NCBI GenBank assembly: GCA_017470735.1
Contig: JAFUYB010000008.1
Coordinates: forward strand, 1-60,435
Length of the DNA: 60,435 nucleotides
From: Lachnospiraceae bacterium
GTDB lineage: Bacteria > Bacillota > Clostridia > Lachnospirales > Lachnospiraceae
Reading direction: 5' to 3'
Below, piece by piece: positions 51,624 through 60,435 of this stretch (the first letter of the stretch is position 1; every line of letters starts with the position of its first letter). The notes under the pieces are model-generated. The model was not told where the DNA came from and did no database searches. It worked only from the letters and a program-made list of their open reading frames with translations. Both the position numbers and the translations under genes were made by a program.

Positions 51624-51640
51624 TAAAAGGCGGTGCTCCT

Positions 51641-52420
51641 ATGGCAAAGCATAAACGAGTGTGGAATGAAAACCAATATCGCAGATATCTTGCTGAAGGC
51701 CGGGGACAGGGAACCATGGAAAACTATAAGCCCTGGGTACAGATCCAGGATTTTCCGTCCAAGGGGATGGTTTCGCGTGTGAAAGGCAGAAAAACCGGTC
51801 GGGTGCACCATCTCATGTCGAATCTTGAATTAGGATTCTTTTATTTGTTGGATTGGTCTGAAGTAACATCTGATATCAGGGAACAGTATCCACTGGACGA
51901 TGTTGCCGATGCCATTTCAATTGCTGAGGAGGCGGGCATAAGATATCCATACGATAAAATCAGCGGTTTTCCGTATGTTATGACCAGTGATTTTCTGATT
52001 ACGAAGCATGACGGAATGGTTGCCAGAGCAGTTAAGCCAAGTTCTGAATTAAAGAAGCCGCGTGTGAGAGAAAAGCTTGAGATCGAGCGTCGTTACTGGC
52101 AGCGCCGAGGCATCAGCTGGAAACTGGTGACGGAAATAGAAATTCCACAGACGAAGGTTCGTAATATTGAATGGCTCTGTTCGGGCATGAGCGCATATGA
52201 AGCAATAACTGATGAGCAGAAAAGAGCGGACTGTGTAGCTTTTTTTGTGGAACAATATGAAGGCGGGAACCTGCCTGTGGTTATGATCGTTCACCAGTTG
52301 GAGCATGAATTTGACCTGAGGGAAGGTATAGGAATATCTATATTTAAGATGCTCATATGTGAAAAAAAGATAACACTGGATCTGAATGAAGAAATCAATA
52401 TAACAAAGCCGGGAAAGTAG
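51641..52420 (+). CDS. tnsA: Tn7-like transposition endonuclease TnsA
   Basis: The 259-residue restriction-like nuclease cuts the 5' ends of the transposon so that it leaves by cut-and-paste. The catalytic set is visible: E63 in HLMSNLELGFFYLLDW, D117 in YVMTSDFLITK, K132 in ARAVKPSSEL and E149 in EKLEIERRYWQRRGISW, nearly the numbering of Tn7 TnsA (E63, D114, K132, E149). The C-terminal part is a winged-helix domain (YEGGNLPVVMIVHQLEHEFDL) that would bind TnsC. It is the first gene inside the end. Confidence 0.93.
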   Translation: MAKHKRVWNENQYRRYLAEGRGQGTMENYKPWVQIQDFPSKGMVSRVKGRKTGRVHHLMSNLELGFFYLLDWSEVTSDIREQYPLDDVADAISIAEEAGIRYPYDKISGFPYVMTSDFLITKHDGMVARAVKPSSELKKPRVREKLEIERRYWQRRGISWKLVTEIEIPQTKVRNIEWLCSGMSAYEAITDEQKRADCVAFFVEQYEGGNLPVVMIVHQLEHEFDLREGIGISIFKMLICEKKITLDLNEEINITKPGK

Positions 52421-52427
52421 GAGTTCT

Positions 52428-54605
52428 ATGGATAGCATCTTTATAAATGAAATGGTTGAGGATACCTCGAACAGAATCAGGTATCGTATTTTGTGGATTG
52501 CCCCTGACAGGAATAAGGGGTTTTGGATGCGTCTCAATCCAGAAAAGATGCCGGAGGCGTTCGATCCTGATTGGTTGCAGCGAGAAATGGAAAACCACTT
52601 GTTTGAGAAAACGGAGGACGCTGTTTTCAGCTGTGTAGATGAGGCTGATGCCACCGATACTTCCAAAGCACGGAGGGACGAACTCTGGGCAGCACTTGGA
52701 GGCATTCTGGAAACCGAGCCGGATATATATGACCGTCGGCTCAGGAAAGAGATGCTTCGATCTCCGGCGGAACAGCTTGGGACATCATACAATAATCTTT
52801 ATAGGTATTTAACCAGGTACTGGTCCAGGGGAAAAACACCAAACGCTTTTCTTCCGGATTACCGGAATTGTGGGGGAAAAAGAAAAACTGGAGGTAAAAA
52901 ACAGGGAAGACCAGCGGTGCATAAGGGTGGTTTTGGCAAGAGCCTTGATGACGAAGATGTTCAGAATTTCCTTAAAGCAGTTAAAAAGTACTATTTGAAA
53001 AAAGAAAAGGCGACACTTACCAAAACCTACGAGAAGCTTCTGTCAGATAGCTACTCTGTGCCGAATCCGCAGAAACCTGGACTGGTCAGACTCATCCCAC
53101 CGGAGCAGATCCCTTCGATTCGCCAGTTCCGCTATTGGTTTGAGAAGACTTTCGATATAAAAGCCATAAAGCAAAAGAGAGATGGTGATGCAAAGTTTGA
53201 ACTGAACGGACGGGCGATCACCGGCCGGTCTGACTACCAGTTGATGGGCCCGGGCGCGAAGTACCAGATAGATGCCACGGTTGGAGATATTTATCTGGTT
53301 TCCCAGTTTGACAGAAAGGACATCATCGGCCGTCCCGTCATGTATTTCGTTGTAGACAGCTATAGCCGAATCGTGACAGGAATGTATGTAGGCCTTGAAG
53401 GACCATCCTGGGCGGGAGCTATGATGGCAATCGAGAATGCAGCCAGTGACAAGGTTTCCTATTGCGCAGCGTATGGTATTACGATAACGGAAGACGAATG
53501 GCCCTGCCATCATATCCCAACTGCGATTCTTGGGGATCGAGGGGAAATGGAGAGCCGCTTTGCGGATAACCTTGTAAAAGCGCTTGGAGTCCGTATCGAA
53601 AATGCACCGCCATACAGGGCTGACTTGAAAGGTATTATTGAGCAGCATTTTCGTACAGTCAATACGAATGCAACCCCCTTCCTTCCAGGGAAGGTGCTGC
53701 CTGACATGAGCGAGCGCGGCGGTCACGACTACCGGCTTGATGCGAAGCTCGATATCCGCCAGTTCACGCAAGTCATCATCCGGTGCGTCCTTTACTACAA
53801 TAACAGCCATTATATGGACTATTACGACAAGAATGAGCAGATGATGGAGCTTGGCGTGAATACGATTCCCATTGATCTTTGGAACTTCGGTATCCGATAC
53901 TGTTCGGGAAGCCTCCGGGCTGTTTCTCGGGATGTACTTCGGCAGGCACTGATGCCTTCAGACAAGGCGAGTATCACGGAGCGGGGAGTGCGGTACAAGG
54001 GGCTGTATTATTCCAGCGAGGAGGCACGGGAAGGGCTCTGGTTTGAAAAGGCACGGGCAAAAGGGGTGTATAAAGCGAGGATATCTTATGATCCGAGAGA
54101 CATGGGGGCAATCCTGGTGGAAGACCCCATGACAAAAGAAATGATCCGTTGTGAGCTGGTGGATTGGGAATCGAAATATGCCGGAAAACAGCAGGAAGAG
54201 GTCTGGTATGAGCAGGAAAAGGAAAAGGCATCCCGTAAGAAGCACACGGTGAAGGAAGCCGAAGCCAAAGTAAACTTAGGAAAGCAGATCGAATCAATCG
54301 TAGAGTCCGCTGAAAAGATGGCGGAAACAGATAAGAAAACATCGAAAGCAGAGCGGCTACGAAACATACGAGGTAATCGAAAGAGCGAGCGCGAAGAAAT
54401 GCGAAAGCTGGAATCCTTCATGGCAAATGAATCCAGAGATGATGGAAAAAAACAAGTAGAAATCATAGAGGACGAGGAGTTGTCCCCTGTCATGAGGATG
54501 ATCCGGGAACAGGTGGAGGAAGATGTAAAAGATGATGCCCTTTACGGTCAACGCACAATATCGGGAACAGATGATCCCAGAGTATCAGGGAAATCCGCTG
54601 ATTGA
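52428..54605 (+). CDS. tnsB: Tn7-like transposase TnsB
   Basis: The 725-residue DDE transposase binds the terminal repeats and cuts and joins the 3' ends. N-terminal helix-turn-helix regions (about 60-270) precede the rve catalytic core with D282 (YQIDATVGD), D370 (AILGDRGEMESRF) and E405 (DLKGIIEQHFRT), 34 residues apart as usual. A Mu-type beta-barrel and a long charged tail follow. The tail probably contacts TnsC. It begins seven bases after tnsA and overlaps tnsC by 74 bases. Confidence 0.94.
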   Translation: MDSIFINEMVEDTSNRIRYRILWIAPDRNKGFWMRLNPEKMPEAFDPDWLQREMENHLFEKTEDAVFSCVDEADATDTSKARRDELWAALGGILETEPDIYDRRLRKEMLRSPAEQLGTSYNNLYRYLTRYWSRGKTPNAFLPDYRNCGGKRKTGGKKQGRPAVHKGGFGKSLDDEDVQNFLKAVKKYYLKKEKATLTKTYEKLLSDSYSVPNPQKPGLVRLIPPEQIPSIRQFRYWFEKTFDIKAIKQKRDGDAKFELNGRAITGRSDYQLMGPGAKYQIDATVGDIYLVSQFDRKDIIGRPVMYFVVDSYSRIVTGMYVGLEGPSWAGAMMAIENAASDKVSYCAAYGITITEDEWPCHHIPTAILGDRGEMESRFADNLVKALGVRIENAPPYRADLKGIIEQHFRTVNTNATPFLPGKVLPDMSERGGHDYRLDAKLDIRQFTQVIIRCVLYYNNSHYMDYYDKNEQMMELGVNTIPIDLWNFGIRYCSGSLRAVSRDVLRQALMPSDKASITERGVRYKGLYYSSEEAREGLWFEKARAKGVYKARISYDPRDMGAILVEDPMTKEMIRCELVDWESKYAGKQQEEVWYEQEKEKASRKKHTVKEAEAKVNLGKQIESIVESAEKMAETDKKTSKAERLRNIRGNRKSEREEMRKLESFMANESRDDGKKQVEIIEDEELSPVMRMIREQVEEDVKDDALYGQRTISGTDDPRVSGKSAD

Positions 54606-56067
54606 AGCGCTTCCGGATATATGGTCCAGTGGTGAGGTCATAAACCTGCTATCACAGAAAGCTGATTACAATAACGGGGAGAGGGAAATAGATGCGCAGT
54701 ATAGGCTGCATTGCATCCACCGTCTGTTCCGCTATTTCCAGCCTCTGGAGCAGCATGTCGATATTGAGCAAAGAATTTCGAGGAGCATACGGCAGGGGTA
54801 CATAGAAAGGAATCCTCTTCTGCCAGAGTTTGCCGCCGGTATGGCGGACGGATATGCCGTCTTGAAAGATAAAGGCACATATCAGATGTTGCAGGGAAGC
54901 AAAACAACGGCATCGGGGTTTACCATTATCGGTGTTTCAGGAGTTGGGAAAAGTACGGCTGTTGAAAAGATTCTTGCCATGTATCCGCAGAAGATACTGC
55001 ACACCATCTATCATGGAAGAACCCTTGCCATGACCCAGCTGACGTGGTTAAAGTTGGACTGCCCACATGACGGCTCCTTGAAACAACTATGCTACCAGTT
55101 CTTTCGTGCAGTGGACTTGGCAGCCGGAACAGAGTATTTTAAACAATACATTAAGGGAAGGTATTCCCTTGAAATGCTCCTGATCATAATGACGCAGCTG
55201 GTTCGCCAGTTCCAGATCGGAATACTTGTGATTGACGAGATTCAGCATCTGAGCGAAGCCAAGGGAGGGGGATCTGATAAGATGCTCAATTTCTTCGTGA
55301 CGCTGGTCAATACGATAGGACTGCCGGTGGTGCTGATCGGAACCACGAAGGCCATGTCAATACTGCAAGGTGAATTCAGGCAGGCACGCCGCGGAAGCGG
55401 TCAAGGAGATTTAATATGGGATCGTATGAAAAATGACGTTTCATGGCAGGTTTTTGTAAAGTCAATGTGGCGGTATCAATGGACACGGACAAGCGTGCCG
55501 TACGCAGATGAGATGGTTGATGCGCTTTACGATGAAAGCCAGGGAATCATTGATATCGCGGTAAAGCTGTACGCCATCGTGCAGATCGAGGCAATTACAA
55601 CAGGGAAGGAGTTTTTCACCGCGTCTGATGTACATAGAGCTGGCGAAAAGAAACTCGCACTGGTAAAGCCGATGCTAGACGCACTACGCAGCGGCGACCG
55701 TAAAAAAATCCTGAAGTATGAGGACATTGCAACAGTTAGCATTGAGGATTATCTGTCAGCATACAAGGCGGTAAAGACGGAAGTGCAGGAAAAAACATCC
55801 GAGCAGAAGCTTACAGTCATGGAACAGACAGTGATCAGGCTGATGGAGATGGAGGTGGAACCGGCAACAGCCAGACGCCTGGCGGGGAAGGTGATTGCGG
55901 GACACAAGAATCCAGTTACTGTGGGAGCGGCATGCAAAGAGGCCTACCGGCTTTATGTTATGGAAGAATCGGTGTCAGAATCTCCAGAGGCAGAAGACGA
56001 TATACGGAATGGTGCCGGGTATGATACGATCAGACAGAAAGGCCTCGTGGATGAAATGGAGTGGTAG
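54532..56067 (+). CDS. tnsC: Tn7-like AAA+ regulator TnsC
   Basis: The 511-residue ATPase passes the target signal from TnsD to TnsA and TnsB. It has Walker A IIGVSGVGKSTAVEKIL near residue 134, Walker B GILVIDEIQHLSEAKGG near 233, and sensor VVLIGTTKAMSIL. The N-terminal EYQGNPLIEALPDIW is typical of TnsC/TniB relatives, and the C-terminal 120 residues are the variable contact region. The ATG at 54532 has AGGAAG eight bases upstream, inside the end of tnsB; the overlap of 74 bases is long but both reading frames look genuine. Confidence 0.92.
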   Translation: MMPFTVNAQYREQMIPEYQGNPLIEALPDIWSSGEVINLLSQKADYNNGEREIDAQYRLHCIHRLFRYFQPLEQHVDIEQRISRSIRQGYIERNPLLPEFAAGMADGYAVLKDKGTYQMLQGSKTTASGFTIIGVSGVGKSTAVEKILAMYPQKILHTIYHGRTLAMTQLTWLKLDCPHDGSLKQLCYQFFRAVDLAAGTEYFKQYIKGRYSLEMLLIIMTQLVRQFQIGILVIDEIQHLSEAKGGGSDKMLNFFVTLVNTIGLPVVLIGTTKAMSILQGEFRQARRGSGQGDLIWDRMKNDVSWQVFVKSMWRYQWTRTSVPYADEMVDALYDESQGIIDIAVKLYAIVQIEAITTGKEFFTASDVHRAGEKKLALVKPMLDALRSGDRKKILKYEDIATVSIEDYLSAYKAVKTEVQEKTSEQKLTVMEQTVIRLMEMEVEPATARRLAGKVIAGHKNPVTVGAACKEAYRLYVMEESVSESPEAEDDIRNGAGYDTIRQKGLVDEMEW

Positions 56068-56069
56068 GT

Positions 56070-57963
56070 ATGGAGAGACTTTCATTTTTTCCTGTCCCGT
56101 ATCCGGATGAATGTTTTTACAGTATTTTTGCACGCTATTATGTAAGGAGCGGCATCAGTTCTCCGAAAGAAGCGTGTATGACGTTTTTTGGCGGTGATCG
56201 AGCCCTGCTCGCCTCCACTGTGCTTCTGCCCCGCAGGCTGGAGCGGATGGATTACTGGATCGACCCTGTATGTGGGTTGGACGCAAGGGAACTTATCTGC
56301 TGTCATACCGCGTATCCGTACCTGTCGATCGCCTATACGGACGATATTTATCTTGAAATGGAGAAGATCCTGCAGGAAGGAATCCCGTCATCAGGCATGT
56401 ATCAACTGGAACGGCGTATGATCGCGAAGAATGGCTGGCCGGGAGCCGGGAAATACATGAGGTACTGCCCAGAATGTGTCCGGGAAGATATGCGTGAGTA
56501 CGGAGAAACCTACTGGCACCGTCTGCCACAATTGCCGGGAGTTAAGTATTGCCCGAAACATAGTTGTCGAATCCGGGACAGTGATGCGCCCATTGAAGAA
56601 ATGCGGGTGAGGATCTACCCTGCGTCATATATGCTCAGGGACAGAAAAAAAACCATGCGAGGATTCAAAAAGATGGACACGGGACGGGTATCTCAGGATT
56701 GCACAGGATTCACGGTGGCTGCTGGAACACGGCCGTAAGTTTGGAGGGCATCCTAGAATTAGCCGGAAATACCGGTTGTTTCTGCAGGAACTGGGTTATG
56801 CGAATTTCCATGGGATATGTGACAGGGATGCGGTAAAGCGTGATTTCCATAAGTATTTCGGGGAAGAGTTGCTAAAGGATCTGTTTCACTTTGCGGAAGA
56901 CCCTCTTTACTGGCTACGATATCTGCAGGAAAGCATCGGTTTTAATCTAAAACCAATCCACCACGTGCTTCTTATGGAATTTTTTTCTGGATCAGCCTGT
57001 ACATTCTTAGAGGCAGATCTGAAGACAGAGATTCCCTATGGATCAGAAAACGGGCCGTGTATCAATAAACTCTGCAGGCAGTATCTGCAGCATACTGCGA
57101 AACGGGTTCGGCTTAGGACAATGGGCGATGGGATATGGGCATGGTTTGAATGCCCGTACTGTGGATTGCGTTACCGCAGAAGCGACATGGCGCAGGATTT
57201 TAAAGACTATCTTGCGCATCCCAGTATAACGGACAGGGGATACCTGTACAGGGAAAAGCTTCATCAGCACCTGACGGAGACGAATCTGTCCCAAAGGGCG
57301 ATAGCGCACAAGCTTGGCGTGAGTGAGAGTTCGGTTGCAAAGTACGTAAAAGACCATGACATTGACATGAGTGGGAGGTATAAAGCAAGTTACTATTTCA
57401 GAGAGCCAGGGAATGAAGAAGACCGCGATACTTATTACCGAAGGCGTGTCCTTGAAGAATTGGAAAGATTGCCTGTCATGTCCTGCAAGGATTTGAAGGA
57501 ATGCGTCCCGGGGGCATATGAATGGCTGATGAGGAAAGATCCCGAATGGATTCATGCCCGGCTAAGCCATGAGTTTGACAAACCGCGATGGGATGAATGG
57601 GGCAAGGCGGCGTTGATCGAATTAAAAGCAGCGTATCAGAAAATCCGGGACCAGGGAGATCCGAGGAAACGGATCAATATCAGCTGGCTCGCCCGAACTG
57701 CAGGGATCAAAAGGGATGATATATATGGCAGACTTCCATACTTGCCGGAAATGCAGAAGTTCTTTGATGAAGTTTGCGAGACGCAGGAGGCGTGGATTAG
57801 GCGGCGTTACACGGAAATCGCAATGGAAAAGAAAGCCGCTGGAGGAAAGGAGTTTACTTATGAGGATGTAAAGAGAAAGGTTCAGATACGTGGGAAATCA
57901 TTAGAAAAAAATAAAGCAATGATTAACGGTTTAATAGAAGAGTTAAATGGGAGTTTATTTTGA
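56070..57963 (+). pseudogene. tnsD: Target selector TnsD/TniQ, split by one extra A in an A8 tract
   Basis: Frame 1 (56070-56738) holds the TniQ domain: LSFFPVPYPDECFYSIFARYYVRSG and the zinc site YCPECVREDM...YCPKHSC. Frame 2 (ending 57963) holds the rest of a TnsD: RIAQDSRWLLEHGRKFGGHP, a second zinc site with FECPYCGLRYRRS, a helix-turn-helix LSQRAIAHKLGVSESSVAKYV and further helices. Removing one A from the eight at 56645-56652 fuses them into about 630 residues, a full TnsD length. The second frame has no start with a ribosome site. It may be a real knockout, a sequencing slip, or expression through polymerase slippage on the A tract. A TnsD of this size normally recognises one attachment site. 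Confidence 0.85.
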
Positions 57964-58019
57964 GAACGAGATAATGGTGTTGCCATACTTTGTGGTATAA
58001 GGATTAAGAAGGGAATGGA

Positions 58020-58874
58020 ATGAAAAAATATTACGCAGAAAGACATGGTTTGCTTACAAGGAAATTACAGATAGATTTTGATGATTTATTACAGTATTTC
58101 GGGCATGTGTACAATTATTTTGATGGTAAAAAGTATTTTGAAGTGTCTACTAAAGGTGTGCGGAGACGAATGCCTCAAGCATCGGGTTTCGAGCGAGATT
58201 TGCCGCCAAGTTTGTTGCCATCGCCGGAAGTCTATTTTGCAACACGTTTACAGGATAGAGAGATTTGGCCAATCAGGCAACATTATGAAGGGTATGATGA
58301 ACAGACGTTGTTTTCGGTGATTGAAATTTTATATGACCATATTGGCGTATATAATTTTGAAACAGATAAATTTGAGAATGAAGAGCAAAAGGCGGAATTT
58401 GCCGAGCAGATTAACAATATTTTGATTGCGTATGAAGGGGGATATTACCTTGAACCAAGAAATGGGTTTATAATGCAAATGCCTAACGGTGCATTGAGAG
58501 AGCAGTTAGAATATGACGGCTCTGATTTGCCGAATTCAGTTTATGAGCAATTAGCAACAGCCGCAGGGATGTATTATCGTTTTGATGCCAATTTGGAGCA
58601 GAAAAAGAAGGCTATAAATATACTGGCTGATATTTTGGAAAGTGAGCGCGAAGAGGTAAAACACATTTTAAATGCTGAGTACGAAGTCCCTAAAAATGAA
58701 CATGATAAGTTGATTTTTGGAATAGTTAATGGCTATAATATCCGCCATAATCGTGCAGATCAAAAGAGCGATTACAGCAGGGAAATATGGTATGACTGGA
58801 TGATGCAATATTACACAAGTGTAATAATTGCATTTTACAAGTTAAAAAGCAAATATGTTAAAATTGTATTTTGA
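58020..58874 (+). CDS. Abortive-infection-like protein (transposon cargo)
   Basis: The 284-residue protein has no signal or membrane helix. Its C-terminal part (EHDKLIFGIVNGYNIRHNRADQKSDYSREIWYDWMMQYYTSVIIAFYKL) resembles the C-terminal domain of abortive infection (Abi_C/AbiJ-like HEPN) proteins, where an N-x-x-R-H-N region is conserved. The N-terminal half (DDLLQYFGHVYNYFDGKKYFE, PSLLPSPEVYFATRLQDREIWPI) is not recognised. Composition is more AT-rich than the tns genes, a sign of separate origin. Placed in the cargo zone of a Tn7-like element it is a likely anti-phage gene; this is inference. Confidence 0.6.
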   Translation: MKKYYAERHGLLTRKLQIDFDDLLQYFGHVYNYFDGKKYFEVSTKGVRRRMPQASGFERDLPPSLLPSPEVYFATRLQDREIWPIRQHYEGYDEQTLFSVIEILYDHIGVYNFETDKFENEEQKAEFAEQINNILIAYEGGYYLEPRNGFIMQMPNGALREQLEYDGSDLPNSVYEQLATAAGMYYRFDANLEQKKKAINILADILESEREEVKHILNAEYEVPKNEHDKLIFGIVNGYNIRHNRADQKSDYSREIWYDWMMQYYTSVIIAFYKLKSKYVKIVF

Positions 58875-59103
58875 CAGGAAAGATAAGTAGATCAGAAACA
58901 ATTGACGATATGCATTCAATGGGATTCGAGTTTTCACATGTTGATGTGAAAGCAAGATGAATCATCAGTTTTCTTTGTAAAACATGATAAGTACATTGCG
59001 AATCGAAAAAAACAATTTATTTATGCGATTCCAGTAATGGTAATTTAGACGCCTTTATTACATAAAGATGTCATAACAAGAGATTATGCGGAGGATAAAA
59101 ATT

Positions 59104-59916
59104 ATGAGAGATGATTTTCCAAAAAAAATAAAAGAATTATTAGCGAATAGGGTTGGCTGTAAATGCAGCAATCCATCTTGTAGAAAGTCCACGCGTGGTG
59201 CAGCCGTAGAGAAAACGGACTTTATAAATATAGGAGTTGCATCCCATATCACGGCAGCTTCTGAGGACGGTCCAAGATACGATGAAAATATGACTGCTGA
59301 AGAAAGAAAATCTTTTGAAAACGGAATATGGTTATGCCAGTCTTGTTCCAAATTAATAGATTCGGATGTAAAAAGGTATACGATTGACACGCTAAAGACA
59401 TGGAAAGATATCTCTGAACGGATGGCGGTTTTGGATTTGGAGGAAACCGTGGTGAGTAAAAGAGATGGAGATAAAGAATTGATAAAATTCTTTGTCCAAT
59501 GTTTTGACAGACCGGCATTTCAAGATGAAATCCACCAGGAAGGAAGTATGGAGGATTTCGACAAGGCTATTGAGGATACTATTATTGCATTGAATACAGG
59601 TGTGCTCAGGACAAGGGATGGAAGTATCATAAAGGAGTCTGAAGGGAAGTCAGCTGTTGAAAATCTAGAGTGGAGAGAGAAACTCGACACTATTTGTGAT
59701 ATGTTAGTTGCCTTAAGAAAGCGACTAAAGCTTGCTAAAGAGACAGGTGCATATTCTACATATGGGGAAGGTACAATAATGTATATTTTTTACGACAAAG
59801 AGTTGGAAATGTGGTTCGATTCTACACGAGAGGAGATCCTAAAAATACTATCAGTGATTTGTGAAGATATTGGAGTTGAGGGATTGCGTTTCCGCAGAAA
59901 GCGGTATAGATGGTAA
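59104..59916 (+). CDS. HNH-like zinc domain protein (transposon cargo)
   Basis: The 270-residue protein starts at the ATG with GGAGG nine bases upstream (59104). Residues 10-110 form an HNH-like cysteine/histidine domain: CKCSNPSCRK, VASHITAASEDGPRYDENMTAEERKSFENGIWLCQSC and LIDSDVKRYTIDTLKTWK. This module is found fused to various effectors in defence loci. The remaining 160 residues (FFVQCFDRPAFQDEIHQEGS, EDTIIALNTGVLRTRDGS, LRKRLKLAKETGAYSTYGEG) are helical and unrecognised; they could sense or act as effector. No partner gene is adjacent apart from the Abi-like gene upstream. Confidence 0.6.
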   Translation: MRDDFPKKIKELLANRVGCKCSNPSCRKSTRGAAVEKTDFINIGVASHITAASEDGPRYDENMTAEERKSFENGIWLCQSCSKLIDSDVKRYTIDTLKTWKDISERMAVLDLEETVVSKRDGDKELIKFFVQCFDRPAFQDEIHQEGSMEDFDKAIEDTIIALNTGVLRTRDGSIIKESEGKSAVENLEWREKLDTICDMLVALRKRLKLAKETGAYSTYGEGTIMYIFYDKELEMWFDSTREEILKILSVICEDIGVEGLRFRRKRYRW

Positions 59917-60194
59917 ATTATAGCAGTGGTACAAAAAAACTTTTTGTGAGAAATTCGGTTTTGCTATTTTGAAATAAGAAACAATTATCGGCATGTAGTG
60001 AATTTTTGTTAGTATCAACTAAGAACATTCCAGATAGTGGCGTGGTGTCGTTATCGCCCAAATTGGGATTGAGCAAAGCGAAAAATGTTTTGGAGGGGAG
60101 GTGCTTGGAGGTGGTAAACGAGAAGTGAGATAGGACATAAAGTCAGAATGAACGGTAATAATAAAATAGAGTTGCTGCATAGTTAATGATTCTT

Positions 60195-60230
60195 AAGATG
60201 CAAATGTTGAAAAACAGATGCATCTTTTTT
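60195..60230 (+). terminator. Terminator in the cargo zone
   Basis: AAGATGCA (60195-60202) pairs with TGCATCTT (60219-60226) around a 16-base loop, followed by TTTT. It would end transcripts from the HNH-like gene or from an unnoticed short RNA. Confidence 0.7.
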
Positions 60231-60247
60231 ATTGCAAGGAGAACCAG

Positions 60248-60277
60248 ATGAAAGCGATAAGGGCACCAAATTTATAA
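60248..60277 (+). CDS. Nine-codon ORF with a strong ribosome site
   Basis: AAGGAG lies eight bases before an ATG that opens MKAIRAPNL and stops. It could be a leader peptide or the start of a broken gene. No hairpin of attenuator type follows within the window. Confidence 0.25.
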   Translation: MKAIRAPNL

Positions 60278-60386
60278 CATTTTTATAGGAAGAGATTATC
60301 TATAGTTCCTCTTAATTTTTAGACTTACATTTTAATATGAGTACATTGAAAACCGTATAAATATCATATATTTAGGCGATTTGTCC

Positions 60387-60415
60387 TTGTCTTTGTAGGT
60401 AGAATACTGTATAAT
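60387..60415 (+). promoter_or_regulatory. Promoter facing out of the window
   Basis: TTGTCT (60387-60392), 17-bp spacer, TATAAT (60410-60415). It would drive the next cargo gene beyond the window. Confidence 0.55.
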
Positions 60416-60435
60416 GTAAGTAGAATATATTAGAC

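Larger units (their letters stand above)
51489..60435 (+). mobile_element. Tn7-like transposon with defence-like cargo (right end outside)
   Basis: The element starts with TGT at 51489 and a cluster of five TnsB-type repeats. It encodes TnsA, TnsB, TnsC and TnsD/TniQ in order and carries at least two cargo genes of AT-rich composition. The matching end was not found up to 60435. The five bases before TGT (GACGA, 51484-51488) are the expected target duplication. It lies between the CD1108-type gene and the rest of an ICE. Confidence 0.8.
59917..60435. other. 519-bp stretch without a clear gene, transposon interior
   Basis: It holds a terminator (60195-60230), a nine-codon ORF (60248-60277) and an outward promoter (60387-60415), described separately. 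No TnsB-type repeat in the inverse orientation was found, so the transposon continues past the window. Confidence 0.5.

Noticed and set aside
51481-51640. CRISPR-like array because of five spaced repeats
   Set aside because: Repeats are 16 bp, imperfect, unevenly spaced and at a transposon end; they are TnsB-type sites. No cas gene is present.
56640-56660. Programmed -1 ribosomal frameshift on the A8 tract of tnsD
   Set aside because: A -1 shift leads into the third frame, not into the frame of the second tnsD half.

Overview
The window reads as chromosomal DNA of a low-to-moderate GC Firmicute of the Clostridia, most likely a Lachnospiraceae gut bacterium. The reasons are the AGGAGG-type ribosome sites, TTGACA/TATAAT promoters, a lipoprotein-type RND adaptor, CD1108/CD1112/Maff2-type conjugation genes as in Clostridioides difficile conjugative transposons, and anaerobic (cbi) corrin synthesis. 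No rRNA, tRNA or CRISPR array was seen. This is reading by eye; no database search was run.

Region 1 (1-7200) is an AT-rich accessory strip full of debris: the hairpin-rich right end of an IS200/IS605-type element that cut a gene, an AAA ATPase of the OLD/Abi type, a small RiPP locus (38-residue precursor, attenuator hairpin, radical SAM/SPASM maturase with N-terminal recognition domain), an Rpn-type nuclease, broken genes, and a hicA-hicB toxin-antitoxin pair with a visible operator.

Region 2 (7200-35000) is core-like: a dCache chemoreceptor, an HD-GYP phosphodiesterase, a secreted beta-helix protein, a MIF-type tautomerase, a MarR-regulated RND efflux pair, a metNIQ methionine importer, a class II glutamine amidotransferase next to a glutamate-cysteine-ligase-like enzyme, queF with a queuosine precursor transporter, a frameshifted GGDEF-EAL protein, and a cobalamin operon of fused genes (cbiD, cbiF-cbiG, cbiH, cbiJ-cbiE-cbiT). 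That operon stops abruptly in a tiny ORF coupled to the last gene, where an integrative conjugative element (ICE) begins.

Region 3 (about 35000-51488) is the left part of a Tn1549/CTn-like ICE: a 30-bp inverted repeat pair, a hairpin-rich leader with a five-codon ORF and two terminators, repA, exported proteins, a sigma factor, a BspA-like leucine-rich-repeat protein, pcfB, the VirD4 coupling protein, Maff2, VirB6-like, PrgI, VirB4 and the NlpC/P60 (CD1108-type) gene. A previously unlabelled type I toxin-antitoxin locus with the architecture of the pAD1 par/Fst system sits between the coupling protein and Maff2 genes.

Region 4 (51489 to beyond the end) is a Tn7-like transposon. Its end starts with TGT eight bases after the P60 stop codon and carries five TnsB-type repeats, followed by tnsA, tnsB, tnsC and a tnsD/tniQ gene shifted at an A8 tract. 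Its cargo looks defensive: an abortive-infection-like protein and an HNH-type zinc protein. The position resembles Tn7 insertion behind glmS and suggests a Tn7-like family that may use a conserved ICE gene as its attachment site. The right end of the transposon and the rest of the ICE lie outside the window.
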